From: Azospirillaceae bacterium
GTDB taxonomy: Bacteria > Pseudomonadota > Alphaproteobacteria > Azospirillales > Azospirillaceae
Assembly (NCBI GenBank): GCA_028283825.1
Contig: JAPWJW010000001.1
Span: forward strand, 992,001 to 1,056,000
DNA: 64,000 nucleotides
Direction: 5' to 3'
Each line of letters begins with the position of its first letter. Position 1 is the stretch's first letter. Below are positions 8,899-18,951 of this stretch, piece after piece. Under the pieces are notes generated by a model. The model was given only the letters and a program-made list of their open reading frames with translations. It was not told the DNA's origin and searched no databases. The position numbers and the translations under genes are program-made.

Positions 8899-9726
8899 AT
8901 GGCCAACCGGGATTTCCTGGTCTTTCGTCTGCAGGGGCCCATGGCCGCCTGGGGTGCCGTGGCGGTGGGGGAACGTCGGCCCACCTGGGACCTGCCGTCC
9001 AAGTCCGCCGTCCTGGGCTTGGTGGCGGCCGGCCTGGGCCTGACGCGGGGCGATGCGCCGGGCCATGCGGCGCTGGAGGCCGGCCTGGGGTTCGCCGTCC
9101 GCCAGGACGCCGCCGGCCGGCCGCTGCGCGACTATCACACCGCCCAGGCGCCCAAGGCCCGGCGCAACGCCCAGTGGCGCACCCGCCGGGATGAACTGGC
9201 CGGGGACAAGGACGATCTGAACACCGTGCTGTCCGAACGCCTTTACCGGCTGGAGGCGGCGGCCACCGTGGCGCTGTGGCGGCGGGGGGATGCGGGGGCG
9301 GCGCCGGCACTGCCCGATCTTGCGGCCGGCCTGGTCCGGCCGCGCTACACCCTGTTCCTGGGGCGCAAGAGCTGCCCGCTGGGCCGCCCGCCCCGCCCGC
9401 GCACCGTGGCCGCCGACGGCCTGCTGGCGGCCTTCAGCGCCTATGACGCGGCGGAGGGTGCCGCCGGCCTGCACCTGCCCCTGTGGCTCAACCGTGGGCG
9501 CCCGCCGGCCGACGCGCCGCGCGATGTCTGGTTCGAGTGGCACGCCGGCCTGGCGGCGGAGGAAAGCCAAGTGCTGGCCGGTGATGACGGGCAGCACCGC
9601 CAGCGCCGCGACGCCGTGGCCGACCGGGCCCGCTGGCAGTTCACCGACCGGCGGGAGGGCCGCCTGGTGTGGCGGGCGCCCGTCATCGGCGAAGGGGCGG
9701 TTGTGGGTAAGGGGGACACGCCATGA
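8899..9726 (+). CDS. cas5: Cascade subunit Cas5e (CasD)
   Basis: Cas5e caps the 5' handle of the crRNA in Cascade. The protein has 275 residues with the RAMP-type N-terminus: FLVFRLQGPMAAWG, followed by RRPTWDLPSKSAVLGLVAAG, where the strand-helix and the conserved W/P/S pattern identify the family. The C-terminus is a little longer than E. coli CasD. Its stop overlaps the cas6e start by four bases (ATGA at 9723-9726). Confidence 0.94.
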   Translation: MANRDFLVFRLQGPMAAWGAVAVGERRPTWDLPSKSAVLGLVAAGLGLTRGDAPGHAALEAGLGFAVRQDAAGRPLRDYHTAQAPKARRNAQWRTRRDELAGDKDDLNTVLSERLYRLEAAATVALWRRGDAGAAPALPDLAAGLVRPRYTLFLGRKSCPLGRPPRPRTVAADGLLAAFSAYDAAEGAAGLHLPLWLNRGRPPADAPRDVWFEWHAGLAAEESQVLAGDDGQHRQRRDAVADRARWQFTDRREGRLVWRAPVIGEGAVVGKGDTP

Positions 9727-10388
9727 GTTTCATCACCCGCGCCCATCTGCGCCAGGACACGCCGGCGGTGCGCAACCTGGCCCGCCTGCTGCTGGACCAG
9801 AGCGATGCCGACAACGGCCACCGGCTGGTGTGGACGCTGTTCGGCGAGGATCCGGACGCCGCCCGTGATTTCCTGTACCGCGAGGCGGAGCCGGGGCATT
9901 TCCTGGTGGTGTCGTCCCGCCCGCCCCAGGCCAGCACCGACATCTGGGCGCTGGAGACCAAGGCCTACGCGCCCGCCCCGCCGGAAGGGGCCGCCTATGC
10001 CTTCACCCTGCGCGCCAACCCGGCCGCCAGCGTGGCGCGGCCGGGTGCCCGCGGCCTGCGGGTGGACGCCGTCATGCACGCCCGCACCCAAAAGGGCGGG
10101 CCCCTGACGGTGGAGGAGAAGGAGGCGGCGGCCCTGGCCTGGCTGTACGCCCGCGCCGACCGCCTGGGCGTGGCCTTTGAGGCCGAACGGTGTGCGGCCG
10201 CCGGCTATCGCAAGGTGACGGTTCCCCGCAAGGGGGCGCCACCCGCCCAGTTCGCCCTGGTGGATTATGACGGCGTGCTGCGGGTACGGGACCCCGGGCG
10301 CCTGGCCGAGGCCCTGCGGGGCGGGGTGGGCCGGGCACGGGCCTACGGCTGCGGCCTGCTGCTGCTGCGCCCCTTGCCGGCGATGTGA
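9723..10388 (+). CDS. cas6e: crRNA-processing endoribonuclease Cas6e (CasE)
   Basis: Cas6e cuts the pre-crRNA at the base of each repeat hairpin and stays bound to the 3' handle. The protein has 221 residues. The N-terminal ferredoxin-like fold contains DNGHRLVWTLF, where the His is the likely catalytic residue by analogy with other Cas6e proteins, and the C-terminal glycine-rich end is AYGCGLLLLRPL. One Cas6e must serve two repeat variants (arrays 1 and 2) that differ in loop sequence but share the stem. cas1 starts 7 bp downstream. Confidence 0.93.
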   Translation: MSFITRAHLRQDTPAVRNLARLLLDQSDADNGHRLVWTLFGEDPDAARDFLYREAEPGHFLVVSSRPPQASTDIWALETKAYAPAPPEGAAYAFTLRANPAASVARPGARGLRVDAVMHARTQKGGPLTVEEKEAAALAWLYARADRLGVAFEAERCAAAGYRKVTVPRKGAPPAQFALVDYDGVLRVRDPGRLAEALRGGVGRARAYGCGLLLLRPLPAM

Positions 10389-10395
10389 GGCGCCG

Positions 10396-11620
<1,225 letters not shown>

Positions 11621-11699
11621 CCCGGTTTTGGGACGCCAAAAAGTTGGTGGATTCTTTGACATCGTGAATCGTAAGCTGAATCAATGGCCTCCAGTTGGA
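11621..11699 (+). promoter_or_regulatory. Leader of array 2
   Basis: Bases 11646-11699 carry the same block as the leader of array 1 in mirror orientation (about 41 of 54 identical), ending GCCTCCAGTTGGA directly before the first repeat. This places the transcription start and integration end of array 2 next to cas2. The gap is only 79 bp, so part of the promoter may lie in the cas2 3' end. Confidence 0.8.
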
Positions 11700-13013
11700 G
11701 TGTTCCCCGCAGGCGCGGGGCTGAACCGCCAACCTCTTCGATCCAGTATCAGGGGCCGGGGTGTTCCCCGCAGGCGCGGGGCTGAACCGTCGTCCAGCAG
11801 CAGTTTTGTGCCGCGCCGGCCGTGTTCCCCGCAGGCGCGGGGCTGAACCGCACCTGAAATTAACATCAAGAGGACGTTATGTGTGTTCCCCGCAGGCGCG
11901 GGGCTGAACCGGCCGTAACACCACTTCAGTGATGTACTTTTCCGTGTTCCCCGCAGGCGCGGGGCTGAACCGATCATAGACGCCGGGGCCGATGCCGGGC
12001 ACGAGTGTTCCCCGCAGGCGCGGGGCTGAACCTGCATGTTGATCACATAAAGCCGCGTAGCCGTTGTGTTCCCCGCAGGCGCGGGGCTGAACCGCGCATG
12101 GGCGGCGCGCCTTGGATGACGGGAGAGTGTTCCCCGCAGGCGCGGGGCTGAACCGGATAGAACCGGCGCGCAGGCCGTCAAGAAGAGCGTGTTCCCCGCA
12201 GGCGCGGGGCTGAACCGGCTTGGTATCGGGTTAGGATCAGGAGGGTTCTGTGTTCCCCGCAGGCGCGGGGCTGAACCGGTGTAATGCGCATACCGCGTGT
12301 TGTCCACGTTGTGTTCCCCGCAGGCGCGGGGCTGAACCGGCGCGTCACCCTGAACCATCATCTGGAACTCTGCGTGTTCCCCGCAGGCGCGGGGCTGAAC
12401 CGCTTGATCTGGACGTATTTTTGCTGTTCGGACAGTGTTCCCCGCAGGCGCGGGGCTGAACCGTGTGACCGACGCGGCAACGCGGTCCATGGTGCGTGTT
12501 CCCCGCAGGCGCGGGGCTGAACCGCCGTCGTCTGGTGGCGCTGGGCTTCCGCAACCGTGTTCCCCGCAGGCGCGGGGCTGAACCGCGAATGCTAGCGTCC
12601 GCAGCTACCGCCCAGCTGTGTTCCCCGCAGGCGCGGGGCTGAACCGGCGTTGCATCCACCGACCTCTTCGGGCCGGACGTGTTCCCCGCAGACGCGGGGC
12701 TGAACCGGCTGAACGCCACGCCTGGGAGCAGATGCTGGAGTGTTCCCCGCAGGCGCGGGGCTGAACCCGGCGGCGCAAGAGATATGGCCTACCTTTAGTC
12801 GTGTTCCCCGCAGGCGCGGGGCTGAACCGGGCCTTGATAGGGCTGTCCCCATTACCCTCCCGTGTTCCCCGCAGGCGCGGGGCTGGACCGTGGGGCCGCG
12901 ACCTTGAGATGAGGGACACCATGGTGTCCCCCGCACGCGCGGGGCTGAACCGACCATCCCCGGGCGGTTCTATGCGCCCCATCAGTATTCCCCGCAAACG
13001 CGGGGCCGATCAG
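11700..13013 (+). CRISPR. CRISPR array 2, 22 repeats
   Basis: Repeats of 29 bp begin at 11700, 11761, 11822, 11883, 11944, 12005, 12066, 12127, 12189, 12250, 12311, 12374, 12435, 12496, 12557, 12618, 12679, 12740, 12801, 12862, 12924 and 12985, giving 21 spacers of 32-34 bases. The repeat has stem CCCCGC/GCGGGG with an AGGC loop and ends CTGAACCG, in the E. coli-like sense on the plus strand. Variants accumulate at the far end: 12679 (one loop change), 12740 (end changed), 12862 (GGACCG), 12924 (two changes) and 12985 (several). This marks 13013 as the trailer end. Confidence 0.97.
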
Positions 13014-13132
13014 GTGTTGAGGATGATCGCCAGATGGACCCCGGTCTCGGGTCCCATGGTCTGGGACGGGGCGCTCATTTCCACTCGGGCGGCCGACATT
13101 TTCAACGCGGCGATGTCCTGCCCGGCCGTCAA
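13010..13132 (-). CDS. Possible small protein of 40 residues behind the amidohydrolase gene
   Basis: On the minus strand, seven bases after the amidohydrolase stop, a TTG preceded by GAGGG opens a 40-codon frame ending at 13010-13012. The visible sequence includes GQDIAALKMSAARVEMSAP and a C-terminal GVHLAIILN. Third codon positions are nearly all G or C, as in the real genes here, which is the main support. Its 3' end overlaps the last, decayed CRISPR repeat. I do not recognise a family; a chance frame is possible. Apart from this frame the 126 bp between array 2 and the amidohydrolase hold nothing I can name. Confidence 0.35.
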   Translation of the reverse strand: MTAGQDIAALKMSAARVEMSAPSQTMGPETGVHLAIILNT

Positions 13133-13139
13133 CCGGCCC

Positions 13140-14579
13140 TCATGAAAGCGCGTAATACGCCTTCATGAGGGCTTTTCGGCTTTCGATTCCGCTTTCCCGC
13201 TCCGGCGACAGGGCTGTGCGGTCTGAGAAAAGGGGGGCGGTGACAGGCGGGGTGGCCGTCTTCCCGTCCTGGACCAGGGGGCGGCCGTTGATGAGAAGCA
13301 GTCGGACATGCCGCTGCTGCGCCCGTCCCAGCAGCAGGGACAGCACGTCGGAACGGGATGGGATGGCGTCCTCCGCCATGGCGGCGAAATCGAGGCCGAG
13401 GAGGTCGGCGGGCGCGCCCACGGTGATCCGGCCGCCACCGTCGTCGCCGACGATGGAGCGGCGGCCCGTCTCCCACGCGCCCTTCAGCACGTCGGTCGCC
13501 GACAGGGGGCGCGCGTCGCCGGCGGTGGCGCCGGCCAGGTGATAGGCCAGGCGCAGTTCGCGCAGCATGTCTTCGTCATCGTCCAGGCTCATGCCGTCCA
13601 GGCCGAAGGCCAGGGGTGCGCCCGCCGCCCGCAAGGCCGCCATGGGCGGCAGGCCGGAGCGCAGGCGCAGGTTGGAGGACAGGTTGAGCACGACGGTGAC
13701 GCCCCGGTCGGCCAGCAGCGTGCACTCCTCCGGCCGCAGCCAGACGCCGTGCGCCACCGTCAGGCGCGGCGACAGCAGGCCGATCCCGTCGAAATGGCGG
13801 ATGATGCCGTCGGGATATTGCCGGTCCGCCCAGGCCCGCTGGTGCCGGGTTTCCAGCAGATGCATGTGGACGCGCCGGTCCTCTTGGGCGGAGGCCTGGG
13901 CGATGGCGGCCAGCGTGGCGGGCTGCACCCATTGTGGCGCCACGGGATGGAATTGCAGGCTGAACAGCGCATGCTCGAACGCGCGGGCCTGTTCCATCAG
14001 GGCGACGTTGGTGGCGCGGTCGCGCATGCCGGCCTCGCGGCCCCGCAATTCCTCAAATTCCGCCGCGTCCATGTGGGCGGCCAGGGGTTCCAGGCCGCCG
14101 TAGACGACGGGATTGGCATCGAAGAACGGCCAGCAGAACGCCACCCGGACACCGGTATCCCGCGCCGCCCGCGACACCGCCTCGGCCTCCGCCAACAGGG
14201 CCCGGCCGTCCTGGGTGTTGTGGCAATGGTTGACGATGCCGATGCCGGACCGGGCCATGCGGGTGAAGGCGGTGACGGCGCAGGCGTAGGGATCAAGGTA
14301 GGGCTGGCGCCCCAGGTCGGGCAGCCAGGTCTCCAGCGGCTGGTCATCGGCGCCGAAGGCCAGCGTCCGCAGGCCCCGGCCGTGGTCATGGGCGTTGGCC
14401 AGGGCGGGGGTCAGCAGCAGGCCGGCCTCCTCCGGGGAGAGTCGGTCGCCGGTGATCGGGCTGATACCGCGGATCCGGCCGTCGGCGGCGATAGTGATGG
14501 CGTGCGGCCCCTCCGGCGCATGGCCGGCCGCGCGGATCAGGCGCCCGGCCCGGACGGTCACGACGGCGTCATCTGGCAT
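13140..14579 (-). CDS. Amidohydrolase-superfamily deaminase/hydrolase
   Basis: A 479-residue protein of the cytosine deaminase/TRZ-ATZ type of metal-dependent hydrolases. The metal ligands are visible in order: H-D-H in ANAHDHGRGL, His in HMHLLET, His in TVAHGVWL and Asp in FGLDGMSLDDDED. The start ATG at 14579 follows GGAG at a good distance; a GTG at 14585 is an alternative. The substrate would be an aminated or chlorinated ring, or an amide, but the sequence does not say which. It is transcribed away from the TonB-receptor gene, with which it shares a 395-bp divergent control region, so the two may act in one uptake and breakdown route. Confidence 0.8.
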   Translation of the reverse strand: MPDDAVVTVRAGRLIRAAGHAPEGPHAITIAADGRIRGISPITGDRLSPEEAGLLLTPALANAHDHGRGLRTLAFGADDQPLETWLPDLGRQPYLDPYACAVTAFTRMARSGIGIVNHCHNTQDGRALLAEAEAVSRAARDTGVRVAFCWPFFDANPVVYGGLEPLAAHMDAAEFEELRGREAGMRDRATNVALMEQARAFEHALFSLQFHPVAPQWVQPATLAAIAQASAQEDRRVHMHLLETRHQRAWADRQYPDGIIRHFDGIGLLSPRLTVAHGVWLRPEECTLLADRGVTVVLNLSSNLRLRSGLPPMAALRAAGAPLAFGLDGMSLDDDEDMLRELRLAYHLAGATAGDARPLSATDVLKGAWETGRRSIVGDDGGGRITVGAPADLLGLDFAAMAEDAIPSRSDVLSLLLGRAQQRHVRLLLINGRPLVQDGKTATPPVTAPLFSDRTALSPERESGIESRKALMKAYYALS

Positions 14580-14974
14580 GCCCACTCCATTTTATTTCCA
14601 TGCGCGCCGGCCGCTTTTGGCGCGGGGGTGGGCAAGCTTATCGGAATTGGCCCGGGCGGCGGTTGCCAGTTCCGCAGCGCCGCTGTGCGGCCCCGGCAAC
14701 GGCTGGTGACCGCACAGTTTTAGCACCAGGGCTGTTCCCTTCTTGCAATGGCGTTGCCGGCTATTTCCCGGAACGATGGGGGCGACTGGGATCGGGATGC
14801 CGGCCGACCAAAGGTTCACCGACTTTGGTGAAATCCGGTAAAACCTGAATCTTGGCACAGGGGCGCAAAGTAACAAGCGTCGTACCGATGATCGATGCGG
14901 GATGTTCGTCGATCATTGGTTGAAATACCAAAAATAAAAGGGAGCTTTAATGTTTCAGGTAAGGGGGACACTTG
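14580..14974. promoter_or_regulatory. Divergent control region between amidohydrolase and TonB receptor
   Basis: A 395-bp gap carrying the promoters for both divergent genes. The right part (from about 14850) is AT-rich and holds a short frame ATG 14950 to TGA 14982 (10 codons, after AAGGGAGC) that overlaps the receptor start at 14975 and could couple or attenuate its translation. Nothing else could be named. Confidence 0.4.
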
Positions 14975-17317
14975 ATGTCTGATTCCAATAAGCAAACCAA
15001 TAAGCCGCGGTTGCGCGGCATGGGCGTTGGCTTCCTTGCTCTGTCCTGCGCCGCCGTGGCCCTGGTGGCCGCCGCCCCGGTCGCCCAGGCCCAAACCCAG
15101 CCGGCCGCCGATGCCGATGGCCTGCAAGAGATCATCGTCAGCGCGCAGCGGCGCGAGGAAAGCATCAGTAAGGTGCCGCTGTCCGTCGCCTCGCTCAGCC
15201 AGCAGCAGATGGACCAGGAAGGCATCCGCAAGATCGACGACATCGCGCGGGTGACGCCGGCCCTGCGCTTCGTGCCGGCCTCGGGCGTCACCTCCAACAA
15301 CGGCAGCAACATCTACATTCGCGGCCTGTCCTCGGACGTCGGCTCGGCCACCACCGCCATCTACATCGACGACACGCCCATCCAGATCCGCAACGTCGGT
15401 TATTACGGCGGCAACCCCTATCCCAAGGTGTTCGACCTGGAACGGGTCGAGGTGCTGCGCGGGCCCCAGGGCACGCTGTTCGGCGCCAGCGCCGAGGGCG
15501 GCGCCGTGCGGTTCATCACGCCACAGCCCAGCTTCGACAAGCTGGAGATCTATTCCCGGGCCGAGGTGGCCTCGACCTACAACGGTGCCGCCAGTTATGA
15601 GGCCGGGTCGGCCGTCGGCGGGCCGATTTCCAACACCCTGGCCGTGCGCGCCAGCGCCTGGTACCAGCACAGCGGCGGCTACATCGACCAGGTGCAGCAG
15701 GGCACCAACACCGTCACCAATAAGGACGTCAATTCCGACGACACGCGTGAGGCCCGCCTGGCCCTGGCCTGGAAGCCGATCGAAGGGCTGACGATCACGC
15801 CCAGCATCTATTACCAGCTGGAAAAGTCCAACGCCCGCAACGACTACTGGGAAGGCTACGGCAACACCGGCGACAACGATTACAAGACCGGCGTCGCGGC
15901 GCTGGAGCCCAGCCGGGACCGCTTCACCACGCCCGCCCTGGGCATCAAGTATGAGCTGGACGACAATATCGAGATCATCTCCAACACCTCATACTTTGAG
16001 CGCCAGCAGGACCAGACGCTGAACTACGGCACCTATTTCTCCTTCCTGCGGTCGGGCAACCCGTTCGGCACCTACACCAACAAGGACCTGGCCAACGCCA
16101 ACGACTACCTGACCCTGAACCAGCGCAACCTGACGCAGGAACTGCGTGCGCAGTCCTATGACAACAAGTGGGTGGATTGGACGGCGGGCCTCTATTACTC
16201 CCGCACCCGGCAGTACTTCACCAACTACACGGGCTCCGGCCGCACGCCCGGCGTGCTGGTCAACGGCTATCAGCAATATGACAACCGCTACAGCTACGTC
16301 GACCTGGTCGCCGCCAACGATCACCAGTACGCCGGCTATGGCAGCGTCGACATCAAGCCGATGGAGGACCTGAAGATCACCCTGGCGGTACGCTACACCC
16401 TGGACCAGTTCGATTTCACCGACACCAAGGACGGCCCCACCAACGCCGGCGTCCGCACCACCACCCGCGTGGGCCAGGACGAAGGCGCATGGACGCCCAA
16501 GGTCGGCGTGTCCTATCAGCTGGACCAGGACCACATGCTGTACGCCTCGGCCACCGAGGGCTTTCGCCCCGGTGGCGCCCAGGCCCAGGTGGCCAGCGAT
16601 TTCTGCGCCAGCGACCTGAAGACCCTGGGCCTGACCTCCAGCCCCACCGGCTATGACTCCGACAAGCTGTGGTCCTATGAGGGCGGTTCCAAGAACAAGC
16701 TGTTCGACGGCCTGCTGAGCCTGGACGCCAGCGGCTACCTGCTGAAATGGAAGAACATCCAGCAGGCCATCCGCCTGCCGACGTGCAGCTTCTCCTACAT
16801 CTCCAACCTGGGTGAGGCGACCGGCAAGGGCATGGAACTGTCCGCCGCCATCCACCCGATGCACGGCCTGACGTTCGGGACGGAGGTGGGCTACACCCAC
16901 ATCACCTACGACCAGAACATCTATGGCGGCAACAACCTGCTGCTGCGGGAAGAGGGGCAGCGCATCGGCGGCCCGCTGTGGTCCGGCCATGTCTTTGGCG
17001 AAGGGGAGATGCCGGTCACCGAGACCATCACCGGTTATCTGCGCGCCGATTACAGCTTCGCCAGCAAGAACATCCAGCAGGCGACCCAGGGCACCTACGG
17101 CTACGACGCCGGCCTCTACGCCCTGGGGGCCACCAACTACCTGTCCCTGCGGGCCGGCGCCCGCTTCTCCGGGGTGGACCTGTCCCTGTTCATCGACAAC
17201 GTCACCAACTCCAGCGACGTGCTGTCACGCAACCACGACGGTGTCGGCGGCACGCTTTACTACGATCAGAGCTATCGTCCCCGCACGATCGGCCTGACGG
17301 CGCAGTACCGGTACTAA
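14975..17317 (+). CDS. TonB-dependent outer-membrane receptor
   Basis: A 780-residue outer-membrane transporter. An N-terminal signal peptide (hydrophobic FLALSCAAVALVAAAP, cleavage near AQAQ) is followed by a TonB-box-like LQEIIVSAQRREE. Next come the plug domain (VPLSVASLSQQQ, then VEVLRGPQGTLFGASAEGG) and a beta-barrel with a C-terminal strand ending in Tyr (GLTAQYRY). There is no STN domain, so it is a transporter rather than a signalling receptor. The plug type is common in sphingomonad- and Caulobacter-like receptors for plant-derived or aromatic compounds. The substrate is unknown; its position at the edge of a catabolic island suggests uptake of that island's substrate. A GGGGGA ribosome site precedes the start. 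Confidence 0.9.
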   Translation: MSDSNKQTNKPRLRGMGVGFLALSCAAVALVAAAPVAQAQTQPAADADGLQEIIVSAQRREESISKVPLSVASLSQQQMDQEGIRKIDDIARVTPALRFVPASGVTSNNGSNIYIRGLSSDVGSATTAIYIDDTPIQIRNVGYYGGNPYPKVFDLERVEVLRGPQGTLFGASAEGGAVRFITPQPSFDKLEIYSRAEVASTYNGAASYEAGSAVGGPISNTLAVRASAWYQHSGGYIDQVQQGTNTVTNKDVNSDDTREARLALAWKPIEGLTITPSIYYQLEKSNARNDYWEGYGNTGDNDYKTGVAALEPSRDRFTTPALGIKYELDDNIEIISNTSYFERQQDQTLNYGTYFSFLRSGNPFGTYTNKDLANANDYLTLNQRNLTQELRAQSYDNKWVDWTAGLYYSRTRQYFTNYTGSGRTPGVLVNGYQQYDNRYSYVDLVAANDHQYAGYGSVDIKPMEDLKITLAVRYTLDQFDFTDTKDGPTNAGVRTTTRVGQDEGAWTPKVGVSYQLDQDHMLYASATEGFRPGGAQAQVASDFCASDLKTLGLTSSPTGYDSDKLWSYEGGSKNKLFDGLLSLDASGYLLKWKNIQQAIRLPTCSFSYISNLGEATGKGMELSAAIHPMHGLTFGTEVGYTHITYDQNIYGGNNLLLREEGQRIGGPLWSGHVFGEGEMPVTETITGYLRADYSFASKNIQQATQGTYGYDAGLYALGATNYLSLRAGARFSGVDLSLFIDNVTNSSDVLSRNHDGVGGTLYYDQSYRPRTIGLTAQYRY

Positions 17318-17330
17318 GGCCGGATAAGGC

Positions 17331-17366
17331 AAGGGCGGCGGCATCCAAACGGGTGCCGCCGCCCTT
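17331..17366 (+). terminator. Terminator hairpin after the TonB-receptor gene
   Basis: A perfect 13-bp stem, AAGGGCGGCGGCA at 17331-17343 pairing with 17354-17366, with a 10-base loop, 13 bp after the receptor stop codon. No long T run follows. Confidence 0.7.
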
Positions 17367-17386
17367 CGCGTTTCGGGACCAAGAAA

Positions 17387-17453
17387 CAGCGGCATGAGAT
17401 CCTCCCTCATGCCGCTGTAGGCCGCGACCGAGGCCGCCCGGCGCTTGAGGGAA
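17387..17453 (+). repeat. Dispersed intergenic palindromic element, copy 1 (short)
   Basis: It opens with a hairpin, CAGCGGCATGAG at 17387-17398 and its complement at 17406-17417, and then has the family tail TAGGCCGCGACCG...CGCCCGGCGCTTGAGGGAA. It ends one base before the stop codon of the convergent hydrolase gene. The middle of the element is missing compared with copies 2 and 4. Confidence 0.75.
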
Positions 17454-18734
17454 CTAATCGTTGAACGGCACGCCAGGTGTCGGCGCCTGGACGGGGCCAG
17501 GCGGCGTGATTTCCGCGCAGTTGCCCTCAGGTGTTTCGCCCTTCAGCAGGGCCTGGACGAAGGGCAGGCTGTCGGCCAGCGAGCCGTTGACGGCGCCGTT
17601 GTGGCTGAGGCCGGGATAGGTGTGCCATTGCACATTGCTGCCGGCCAGGCACATGGCCTTGACGGCGTTGAACTGGCCCGCGGTGCCCGCCATGCCGTCG
17701 GCCAGGCCGGTGCCGGCGAAGATGGGCACGGTCATCTTTGCGACCGGGAACTGGAAGTTGGCCTCCATGTCGCCGTCCAACGGCTTCAGGTCGGCGACGA
17801 AGGCGTCCTGGCCGCTGATCCCCTGCTGCTTGGACAGGGCGAACAGATCGTGCAGGCAGGACGTGCGCGCGGCGTTCAGCAGGGCGCGGCCCTTCGCCGT
17901 CACGAAGTCGGCCGGGTCCAGTTCCGGGTGCAGGGCGCGGTCGATGCCGGCGATGCGCAGCATGGCGAAACCCGGATCCATCTGCTTGGGATCGGTGTAC
18001 TGCTCCGGCTTCTTGACGAAGCCCTCACCCTGCGGGCCGGCGAAGGTGACCACCAGTCCGGTGGCGACCGTGCCCAGGACGTGCAGGTCGGGCGCGTAGT
18101 CCGGCACCAAATATGTGGCGCCCAGGGCGGCCCCCGATCCCTGCGACTGCCCGGCGATGACCACCTGGTTGCGCAGCAGGTCGGGCTTGGCCTTCAGGGC
18201 GGCGCGCACCGCGTCCAGGATGGAATAGCCTTCGGACTTCCACAGCAGGTAGGGGTGGACGCCCTTGGTGCCCAGGCCTTCATAGTCGGTGGCGACGATG
18301 GCGAACCCGGCCTCCATCCAGCGTTGCAGATAGGCGACGTCGCGCGCCGGCTGGCCCCGCCACGACGGCGCGCAGACATCGGCGAAACCGGTGGTGCCGT
18401 GCGCCCAGGCCAGCACCGGCCACCCCCCCTTGGGCGGGGTGCCGTCGGGCAGGTAGATCAGGCCGGACACGGGCACGGTGCCGCGGTCCACGCCGCTGGT
18501 GGCGGTGTACAGGAAACGGACCGCCTTGCCCGCCAGTTTGGGGCGCGACAGCGTGGCGGGGAACGTCTCCTCCCGCAGGGGCAGGCCAGGCTGCGCGATC
18601 GCCCCATCCCAGCGGTAAAAGGCGGAAACGCCGCCGTCGCCGTCGATGTCGCTTTTCACACCTTGCGCCAGGGCGGTCCCCGACATCAGCGTCAATGAAA
18701 AGTAGAAGAGAACGCGCTTGGAAATCCTGAACAT
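17454..18734 (-). CDS. Secreted lipase-like alpha/beta hydrolase
   Basis: A 426-residue exported esterase/lipase of the secretory-lipase (LIP) type. The signal peptide is MFRISKRVLFYFSLTLMSG, cut near TALA. The nucleophile elbow is GQSQG (serine in the middle), the oxyanion region AWAHGTTGFADVC lies earlier, and a late His (GLSHNGAV) can complete the triad. The start at 18734 is chosen because the signal peptide begins there and GGGACAGGG precedes it; an ATG 12 bases upstream is also possible. It is a periplasmic or secreted ester hydrolase of unknown substrate. It is convergent with the TonB receptor and divergent from the MFS gene. Confidence 0.8.
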   Translation of the reverse strand: MFRISKRVLFYFSLTLMSGTALAQGVKSDIDGDGGVSAFYRWDGAIAQPGLPLREETFPATLSRPKLAGKAVRFLYTATSGVDRGTVPVSGLIYLPDGTPPKGGWPVLAWAHGTTGFADVCAPSWRGQPARDVAYLQRWMEAGFAIVATDYEGLGTKGVHPYLLWKSEGYSILDAVRAALKAKPDLLRNQVVIAGQSQGSGAALGATYLVPDYAPDLHVLGTVATGLVVTFAGPQGEGFVKKPEQYTDPKQMDPGFAMLRIAGIDRALHPELDPADFVTAKGRALLNAARTSCLHDLFALSKQQGISGQDAFVADLKPLDGDMEANFQFPVAKMTVPIFAGTGLADGMAGTAGQFNAVKAMCLAGSNVQWHTYPGLSHNGAVNGSLADSLPFVQALLKGETPEGNCAEITPPGPVQAPTPGVPFND

Positions 18735-18951
18735 GCCCTGTCCCATCTTTTTGTCGTGATGACGGAGGGTGTACAGCCTATTGCCGGCGATTCCATTTGG
18801 CCCGTGTCAATTTTTACAATGCCCCGTTGCCGGGAAGACAACACCGCCGAGGTGTTTGTTTTTGTGAACGGCCCGGTGCTAATCCCGCACCCGTATTGCG
18901 TCCGGGCCCCCGGCGGCCCACTGTTAGGCCCTGGGCGAACGGGAGAACGGC

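Noticed and set aside
7780-9597. Minus-strand open frame of about 600 codons over cas7-cas5
   Set aside because: Antisense shadow of the cas genes; no recognisable domain and wrong codon pattern.
13308-14723. Plus-strand open frame of about 470 codons opposite the amidohydrolase
   Set aside because: The minus-strand frame has all metal-binding motifs of the amidohydrolase family; the plus frame is compositional.
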